Origin: Chondrosia reniformis
Taxonomy: Eukaryota > Porifera > Demospongiae > Chondrillida > Chondrillidae
NCBI GenBank assembly: GCA_947172415.1
Contig: OX359190.1
Coordinates: forward strand, 3,844,001 to 3,908,000
Direction of reading: 5' to 3'
Length of the DNA stretch: 64,000 nt
The position numbers and the translations under genes were made by a program. Numbering within the stretch: position 1 is the stretch's first letter; every line of letters begins with the position of its first letter. This document shows positions 58,410-64,000 of the stretch, in pieces. The notes below the pieces were generated by a model. The model made no database searches and was not told the DNA's origin. It saw only the letters and a list, made by a program, of their open reading frames with translations.

Positions 58410-58985
58410 CAAGGACTGGGACAGGACTACCTATCGTCCAGGCCCCAATCCCTCAATAGATAGATGTAACCTCAATATCCTTACAGCCGAACAGAGAACA
58501 GTTCTCTGTATGGCTCTCATCACTTCTACTGCACCTTTTGACATCTTTGGAAGAGAGTAGAGAGAAAATCCCTTGGGCTCACACATGTTTAGTATGTGTT
58601 TGACCTTTTCCATAGCCTTGCCACATTCTCTGTACATTAGGAGGCTAGAATTCCTCAGAATTCTATGTTTGTATCACCTAGTATGCAGCACATCATCTTG
58701 GGCTTCAAGAATGAGAGCCCCAGTTTGAGGTCTGAGTCTCCCCTCAGAAAGCCACACATAAGACTCCCTATTTGTGACTTGTCTGTGGTATGAACCCTGG
58801 TGAGACTTTTCAGCTAGGTTACTTTTTAACCTTTCAGTCTGAGCCTCCCGGAGCTCATGTGCCACACTCCTCCATTCTCTTACACTATTTTGTGAGGGAT
58901 CTGTCTTTAGCCACATTTCCAGTTCTAGTTCTATTCCGTGGCTTCTCAGTATCAATCTGGCTTCTTTCAAGACAGTCCTCATCTG
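58410..58985 (-). pseudogene. LINE C-terminal fragment
   Basis: A minus frame (58982-58674) reads SNLAEKSHQGSYHRQVTN, ESYVWLSEGRLRPQTGALIL and EAQDDVLHTR. It continues in the next frame as YRECGKAMEKVKHILNMCE. 'WL..G.L.P.TE..I.A.QD.V..TR' followed by C..C....E...HI...C is the C-terminal zinc-finger tail of several invertebrate LINEs. It interrupts the Helitron relic. One of the zinc-binding Cys appears to be replaced. Confidence 0.65.
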
Positions 58986-59490
58986 CTTTGAGCATCTTTG
59001 AGCTTATTAATAGCCTGCTCCATCCTCTCACTTTGACCTTCTTGAGGATGTTGTATTCCAGCTGCTTGTTGTACACTGTGGATGGCTGGAAACTGATCGA
59101 AATACTGAGAACTGGAGGGGAAAATCATCCCCAATGCTTCTTGTTGAAGAAGGTCATCATAAGTAAATTGCTGATGTTCAATCAGCCTAGGATTGAGAAT
59201 TGATGGCCTTTCCTGATATCTGTAGAGTGTCTCAAAGTTGGAGTAAAACTCACTGTACAAGTGGTTGTGCCCCTTCAACCACTTCAAGGCCTGATGTATT
59301 CTTACATCACTCTCTGGCTTCTTGCTGTGCTCCCTAACATCTTCCTCTTTAGCAGCTAAAAAGCCAAAAAGCCCTTAATAGTGTCTGTCCTGCCTGTGAC
59401 CTGTGTATACTTGGCCTAGGACATGTCTAGACTGTCTGGGTGTAGCATCACGTAATGTGGTTGAGTACAGCCCAGACAGACTGACTTGCC
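58979..59490 (-). pseudogene. Helitron replicase N-terminal relic
   Basis: After a stop at 59498 the same strand continues: RQVSLSGLYSTTLRD, VYTGHRQDRHY, FGFLAAKEEDVREHSKKP, ALKWLKGHNHLYSEFYSNF, ETLYRYQERPSILNPRLIEH and EALGMIFPSSSQYFDQFPAI. The 'AL.WLK.NN.LY..' box is the signature of the region in front of the Helitron Rep domain. Two stops are present (59498, near 59380). It is colinear with the Cys-rich end of the protein at 59498-61246. Confidence 0.65.
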
Positions 59491-59497
59491 TTTTCTC

Positions 59498-61246
59498 TTA
59501 GTCATTAGCTAGATTAGCAATGGCTCCTGGCAACTCCATATTCCAATTTTCACTTACCTTGGACCTATTGGAAGATGGAGGCAAGTGGACATCCCCAACA
59601 TGTTGTTCTGTTGGAATGGCCTTTCTTTTTTTGCACACAGGGCAGCTGTACCATTTACCACTGGTATGTATAAATGTTAGCTTGTGCTCATAAGGCAGAG
59701 CTTTCAGGTATGCAGCTCCAGGTGCCTTTTCTATGGTAACATCCTTTGGAGGGGGTATAAGGCAAGTCCAACTGTTGTCTACAGTGGAATAGAGTATTTT
59801 CCCACATTTCCAGCAAACAGCCTTGCCAAGGGGCAAACTGTTGAATTTCTTTTGTTTAACCACGAGATTTTTAATCCTTTTAAGTTTGTCTTCTGATACA
59901 TTGAGGACGTTGCTATCAGTGCACAATTGTTCCTCAACTTCTTGATTTGTGCACATTTCTTTGCCCTCTCTTGTGTATGTCTGCTGACATTGTGCTGTAG
60001 TGTTGCTCCTTCTTGATTGCTGGTCTACAGCACCTAGACATCTTCCACCTGCTACACCAATATCATACCCAGCTTCAGCAGTGGTACCTGTGGGTCTGCC
60101 ACGACTTACATCATACCCAGCTTCAGCAGTGGTACCTGTGGGTCTGCCACCGGACTTACTTACGTCATACCCAGCTTCGGCAGTGGTACCTGCGGGTCTG
60201 CCACCGGACTTACTTACATCATACCCAGCTTCGGCAGTGGTACCTGCGGGTCTGCCACCACTTACATCATATCCAGCTTCGGCAGTGGTACCTGCGGGTC
60301 TGCCACCACTTACATCATATCCAGCTTTGGCAGTGGTACCTGCGGGTCTGCCACCACTTACATCATACCCAGTTTTGGCAGTGGAACCTGCGGGTCTGCC
60401 ACCACTTACATCATACCCAGCTTCAGCAGTGGTACCTGTGGGTCTGCCACCGGACTTACTTACATCATACCCAGCTTCGGCAGTGGTACTTGCGGGTCTG
60501 CCACCACTTACATCATACCCAGCTTTGGCAGTGGTACCTGTGGGTCTGCCACCACTTACATCATACCAAGCTTCAGCAGTGGTACCTGCGGGTCTGCCAC
60601 CGGACTTACTTACATCATACCCAGCTTCGGCAGTGGTACCTGCGGGTCTGCCACCGGACTTACTTACATCATACCCAGCTTCGGCAGTGGTACCTGTGGG
60701 TCTGCCACCACTTACATCATACCCAACTTTGGCAGTGGTACCTGCGGGTCTGCCACCACTTACATCATACCCAGCTTCGGTAGTGGTACCTGTGGGTCTG
60801 CCACCGGACTTACTTACATCATACCCAGCTTCGGCAGTGGTACCTGCGGGTCTGCCACCGGACTTACTTACATCATACCCAGCTTCGGTAGTGGTACCTG
60901 TGGGTCTGCCACCACTTACATCATAGCCAACTTTGGCAGTGGTACCTGCAGGTCTGCCACCACTTACATCATACCCAGCTTCGGTAGTGGTACCTGTGGG
61001 TCTGCCACCGGACTTACTTACATCATACCCAGCTTTGGCAGTGGTGCCTGTGGGTCTGCCATTCAAAACACTGTACCCAGCTGAAGCAGTTGTACCCAGA
61101 GGTCTACCCTTTGTCACTGTTTTACTCAATGTAGTGTTTTTTTTCGATTTAGATTTAAGAGCAGTGTTTGAACTGTTTTTGCTTAACATGCACACTTTTA
61201 TTACAATTATAGCAAGTTCTAAATAGGTTTCGCATGTTTTAGACAC
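59498..61246 (-). CDS. Helitron-linked protein with 21 GRP-type repeats and zinc-like C-terminus
   Basis: A 582-codon frame; the likeliest start is the second Met at 61189. It has a Lys-rich N-terminus, then 21 repeats of 16 or 18 residues of the form GRPxGTTAxAGYDVSG (18 with the SKSG ending), and a partial 22nd (GRCLGAV). GRP triplets are the core of AT-hooks, but the flanking residues here are not basic. The C-terminal 170 residues hold CWKCGKILY...CLIPPPK and WYSCPVCKKRKAI, a possible zinc-binding unit. It leads, after one stop, into the Helitron N-terminal region, so it is probably the front of the Helitron replicase. The repeat tract is uninterrupted. Its function is unknown. Confidence 0.65.
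   Translation of the reverse strand: MSKTCETYLELAIIVIKVCMLSKNSSNTALKSKSKKNTTLSKTVTKGRPLGTTASAGYSVLNGRPTGTTAKAGYDVSKSGGRPTGTTTEAGYDVSGGRPAGTTAKVGYDVSGGRPTGTTTEAGYDVSKSGGRPAGTTAEAGYDVSKSGGRPTGTTTEAGYDVSGGRPAGTTAKVGYDVSGGRPTGTTAEAGYDVSKSGGRPAGTTAEAGYDVSKSGGRPAGTTAEAWYDVSGGRPTGTTAKAGYDVSGGRPASTTAEAGYDVSKSGGRPTGTTAEAGYDVSGGRPAGSTAKTGYDVSGGRPAGTTAKAGYDVSGGRPAGTTAEAGYDVSGGRPAGTTAEAGYDVSKSGGRPAGTTAEAGYDVSKSGGRPTGTTAEAGYDVSRGRPTGTTAEAGYDIGVAGGRCLGAVDQQSRRSNTTAQCQQTYTREGKEMCTNQEVEEQLCTDSNVLNVSEDKLKRIKNLVVKQKKFNSLPLGKAVCWKCGKILYSTVDNSWTCLIPPPKDVTIEKAPGAAYLKALPYEHKLTFIHTSGKWYSCPVCKKRKAIPTEQHVGDVHLPPSSNRSKVSENWNMELPGAIANLAND
60041..61100. repeat. coding minisatellite, 48/54-base units
   Basis: The DNA behind the GRP repeats: alternating 48- and 54-base units sharing GGTCTGCCACC(GGACTTAC)TTACATCATA and CCAGCTTCGGCAGTGG on the + strand. 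A four-unit higher-order pattern (48-48-54-54) occurs twice in a row. All units are multiples of three, so antisense frames are open too (60000-60926, 60013-60783); I do not consider these genes. Confidence 0.9.
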
Positions 61247-61445
61247 TTATGTACTTCTCACCAATTTCCTGATTGTTTCAACTGATATCTTGAAGTAGAT
61301 ATTATTAATTCTGCAGATACAGATTGGGAAATGTAAGCTACAGATTTTTAAGTAGAGTAAGTTTTTCCTCATGTAATCAATAAGCTTACTTGATTCTAAG
61401 CTAAACTTCTTTCTCACCAAGGACAAGGCAGAACAATATAACAAT
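61100..61445. repeat. segmental duplication, copy 1
   Basis: Repeats in the same orientation at 61762-62217. Shared landmarks: CTACCCTTTGTCACTGTTT, ACACTTTTATTACAATTATA, TTTCAACTGATATCTTGAA and TTCTGCAGATACAGATTGG. It covers the start of the GRP-repeat gene and its upstream region. Confidence 0.8.
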
Positions 61446-61761
61446 AGATCGATTGATCTGCAAATGAAGTAAAAGTGTCCTAGTGACTAATCTTGAATGT
61501 GCTATCTAAGTAATGTACGTACAGCTGAACCCATTTCAGATTGTAATGATTTTAATCTACGAGCTATGTACGCGTTTGATACAGGTAGGGTACAAATGGA
61601 AAATGTTCAGTTTTTACTGACTGGTACCGTACTTCATTAAAAATTTAACCTCTTCATAATTGTACAGGTCTTTAACTAGTAAGTATATACCTAATTGAAC
61701 TTCATTATATAGAAAGTTAATTTGCTTCTGGCCAATATAAAAATACAGTTTTTTAAGTATA
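61446..61761. other. spacer between duplicated segments, no gene seen
   Basis: AT-rich sequence between the two duplication copies; no coding or repeat feature recognised. Confidence 0.4.
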
Positions 61762-62217
61762 GTTCTACCCTTTGTCACTGTTTACTGATTGCAGTGTTTT
61801 TAACAATTTAGATTTAAGAGAGACAACCCAGTGTTTGCACTGTTTTGCCTAACATACACACTTTTATTACAATTATAGCAAAATCTAAATAAGTTTTGCA
61901 TGTTTTAGAAATTCATGTACTTCTCACCAATTTCCTAATTGTTTCAACTGATATCTTGAATGTAGATAAAATATTATTAATTCTGCAGATACAGATTGGA
62001 AAATGTATAAGCTATGATACACACATGCCATTTCTTTAGCTTTAGTAACTATATTCCTCATTGAACTCTATTAGAAATTTTACCTCTTTCTGGCCAATAT
62101 TACAATAGAATTTTTTCAGTATAGTAACTTTTTCCTCATGTAAGCAGTAAACTTACTTGATTCTAAGCTAAACTTCTTTCTCACCAAGAACAAGGTAGAA
62201 CAATATAACAATAGACT
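61762..62217. repeat. segmental duplication, copy 2
   Basis: Second copy of 61100-61445, about 110 bases longer because of an extra stretch near 62010-62115. It carries the N-terminal coding start of the GRP-repeat gene but none of the repeats. It could be a duplicated Helitron front end or promoter. Confidence 0.75.
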
Positions 62218-62360
62218 TCTTTAACTTGAAGGTGTAATAATATCTATTAATTAGCGCAGCTATAGTGTTTATAGGTACGAGCCATATGTATGTTCATATA
62301 TCCCTAAATCTTCACTATTTTTATGAATTACTTATATTAAGCAAATTAAAAATATTTAAA

Positions 62361-62764
62361 ACAAGGAGTTCGAGTTTAAAAAACTCGTGGGGTGCCAGGT
62401 GCCCCTAAACTACTTGGCTGGTTCTTATAGATATCCGGTTAACCGATTTCCGATCGACTCTTGTTGGCCGTCAATTTTTCAAGGCCGTATCTCGTAGAAA
62501 ACGTTTTTGCGCAAGTATTAGTAAGGGTGGTTTTTAAGTCCATTTCGTTCGTTCAATGTTCTACGCTAAGGAAGAGAAAGCTAATTTTAAGCTAGAAAAC
62601 GAAAGCTAGCCGCACGTCCGCCATTTTTTGACAGATATATATATATACAGTGCAAGTTACAATATACTATATATATATATATATATATATATACAAGACT
62701 ACGAACAGGAAGCCATACGTTAACATAATTACTGAAAACAATATAGGGGCGCCTGAGGCGCCCC
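62361..62764 (+). repeat. hairpin-capped repeat, copy B3 (full, subfamily B)
   Basis: A 404-base copy. 5' cap: ACAAGGAGTTCGAGTTT...AAACTCGTGGGGTGCC and AACTACTTGG. The interior has CCGATCGACTC, CAATTTTTCAAGGCC, CTAGCC and two TATATA runs around CAGTGCAAGTTACAATATAC. The 3' end has AGGAAGCCATACGTTAACAT, GAAAACAATATA and GGGGCGCCTGAGGCGCCCC. A foldback element follows immediately. Confidence 0.85.
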
Positions 62765-63088
62765 AAAAATGAAATTAGAAGTAGGGATGGCCCATGCAAC
62801 AAATGGCAAACACATCTGGAAAGAGTAGCAAAACAAGAGAGTGACCATGTGATAAGGCATACTGAAATTTAAGTGACTTAACAATACACATCACTTCTAT
62901 GTTTGGGCGCACCAGTATCATGATAGCTGAAGTAGGGATGATGCGCCCAAGCATAGAAGTGATGTGTATGGTTAAGTCACTTAAATTTCAGTATGCCTTA
63001 TCACATGGTCACTCTCTTGTTTTGCTACTTTTCCCAGATGTGTTTGTCATTTCTTGCATGGGCCATCCCTACTTCTCATTTCATTTTT
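62765..63088. mobile_element. foldback (long inverted repeat) element, 324 bases
   Basis: Arms of about 147 bases (62765-62911 and 62941-63088) are near-perfect reverse complements around a ~29-base loop. Outer ends: AAAAATGAAATTAGAAG / CTTCTCATTTCATTTTT; inner ends: TTTGGGCGCA / TGCGCCCAA. Each arm contains GTGACCATGTGATAAGGCAT or its complement. A few mismatches show it is recent. No target duplication was seen, because the left edge abuts the hairpin of repeat B3. Confidence 0.85.
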
Positions 63089-64000
63089 TAACTGTTTTTA
63101 TTTTGCTTGTTTCCCCCCTTTTTTCTTAATATTATTTGTTAAAATTTATTTTGTACGTTTTCTCTTAGCGATAAATTTCCAAAGAGAGAAAGAGAGAGCA
63201 GATACCCCAGAAATCTTAAATGGCATCCGAAAAGGTCCCACTCTTAAGACCTTCAGAAATAACATGCTTCATGTAGAACGCGTTCAAACCTAGTGTAGTC
63301 TATTCCCTGGTTCAGGTTCGATTTCGTACAATTTCTAACAAAGGTAATAGGGTATTTCCTTCGACAGGAGCGGTAGCTCGAGAAAAGAAAAAATAATAAG
63401 ACTGAGAAAGTGAGGAATTTTTCAAGATGGTGGCTTTTGGTTTTTCGTTCGCTGCTGGTCTTACTCTTATTTAATGGTTATCTCTGAACTTTATGTATAA
63501 TTCAATTACAATTCGAGCGCTCCTTCATGATGAGTGCTACAGTTGACCATACATTACATAGGGCGGCCATTTTTTGTGGCCATCCCTACTAATGAGTACT
63601 ACCGTACTCTATGATATGAATATTGTAACTTTTAAAATATTCCTAGTTTCTGTATATTTTATGGAGCATGAGCTAGGAAGTATAAAATTAATTCTGTTTC
63701 CGTTTTGCAATCTTCAACTCAATATGATGTCATTGAAGTAGCAAAATTGCATGTTAATTATTATTCTTGAAAGACTGAATACATATGATTTTGGTATGTT
63801 GCACTGATGAGGGCTAATGAGCCCGAAACAGCTGAATTCTGCTAAACATGCATATACATGTTTGCGATCAGTTGTCTGCAACTCCTTTTTTTCTAACACA
63901 CTGTACAAGTGTGCAAATTCTTAAACCTTTTTCATTCTATGTAACTTTTTTCTTTCTATATATATACAGTGCAAGTTACAATATACTAAGGTAATCTAAA
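63089..64000. other. no gene seen
   Basis: About 900 bases with a purine-rich AGAGAGAAAGAGAGAG run at 63183 and, at 63958-64000, the short dispersed motif CAGTGCAAGTTACAATATAC also present at 26030, 26100 (inverse) and 62655. No coding signal. Confidence 0.4.

Noticed and set aside
60000-60926. Long + strand ORFs over the GRP repeat tract as genes
   Set aside because: They are antisense shadows of a repeat whose unit is a multiple of three; they end where the repeats end and contain no domain.
59900-61100. CRISPR array
   Set aside because: Units are contiguous and coding with no unique spacers, and the DNA is eukaryotic.

Overview
The window looks like nuclear DNA of an early-branching invertebrate, most likely a sponge and possibly a cnidarian. 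It is AT-rich, has spliceosomal GT-AG introns and many TATA microsatellites, and contains no operons, rRNA or tRNA that I could find. The transposon families are those typical of sponge and cnidarian genomes: DIRS-like tyrosine-recombinase elements, GIY-YIG-type Penelope elements, Tigger/pogo with a PHD finger, Merlin/ISXO2-like, piggyBac, hAT and Helitron. The organism call is an inference from family content, since no host marker gene is visible.

Nearly everything recognisable is a mobile-element gene or relic, and most are broken. 0-9 kb: exons of an unnamed multi-copy protein family on the + strand, an unnamed minus-strand relic (2.0-3.6 kb), a Merlin/ISXO2-like transposase (5.3-6.0 kb), Tigger relics and MITEs (6.0-9.0 kb). 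10.7-19.6 kb: a DDE relic, a DIRS gag relic, a Tigger MITE, a piggyBac relic, and a Ty3/gypsy relic (protease, RNase H tail, integrase) lying between long inverted arms. 20-27 kb, minus strand: a DIRS-like element whose gag exon is spliced, in phase, to a second exon in which gag runs straight into a LINE reverse transcriptase; the DIRS RNase H tail and tyrosine recombinase follow. 27.4-32.8 kb: a 5.4 kb pogo-like transposon with 26-bp inverted ends and TA target duplication, carrying a DDD transposase with a C-terminal PHD finger and also a Penelope-like reverse transcriptase. 33-38.5 kb: a Cys-rich/RT ORF, a Tigger-Tc1 chimera and a HIRAN-like ORF. 40-46 kb: a Tigger relic, a gypsy gag and a TA-flanked MITE. 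47.7-52.7 kb, minus: separated exons of a DUF7869-like gene. 53-58 kb: hAT and piggyBac scraps and unassigned sequence. 57.5-61.3 kb, minus: a Helitron relic whose N-terminal protein has 21 GRP-type repeats, interrupted by a LINE tail.

The feature that recurs across these blocks is a family of roughly 0.4 kb repeats (two subfamilies, nine copies or fragments) capped at both ends by GC-rich hairpins. Between subfamilies the 3' hairpin changes sequence while keeping its pairing. I cannot assign it to a known class, and it is my main candidate for something undescribed. Two copies lie inside introns inferred here.
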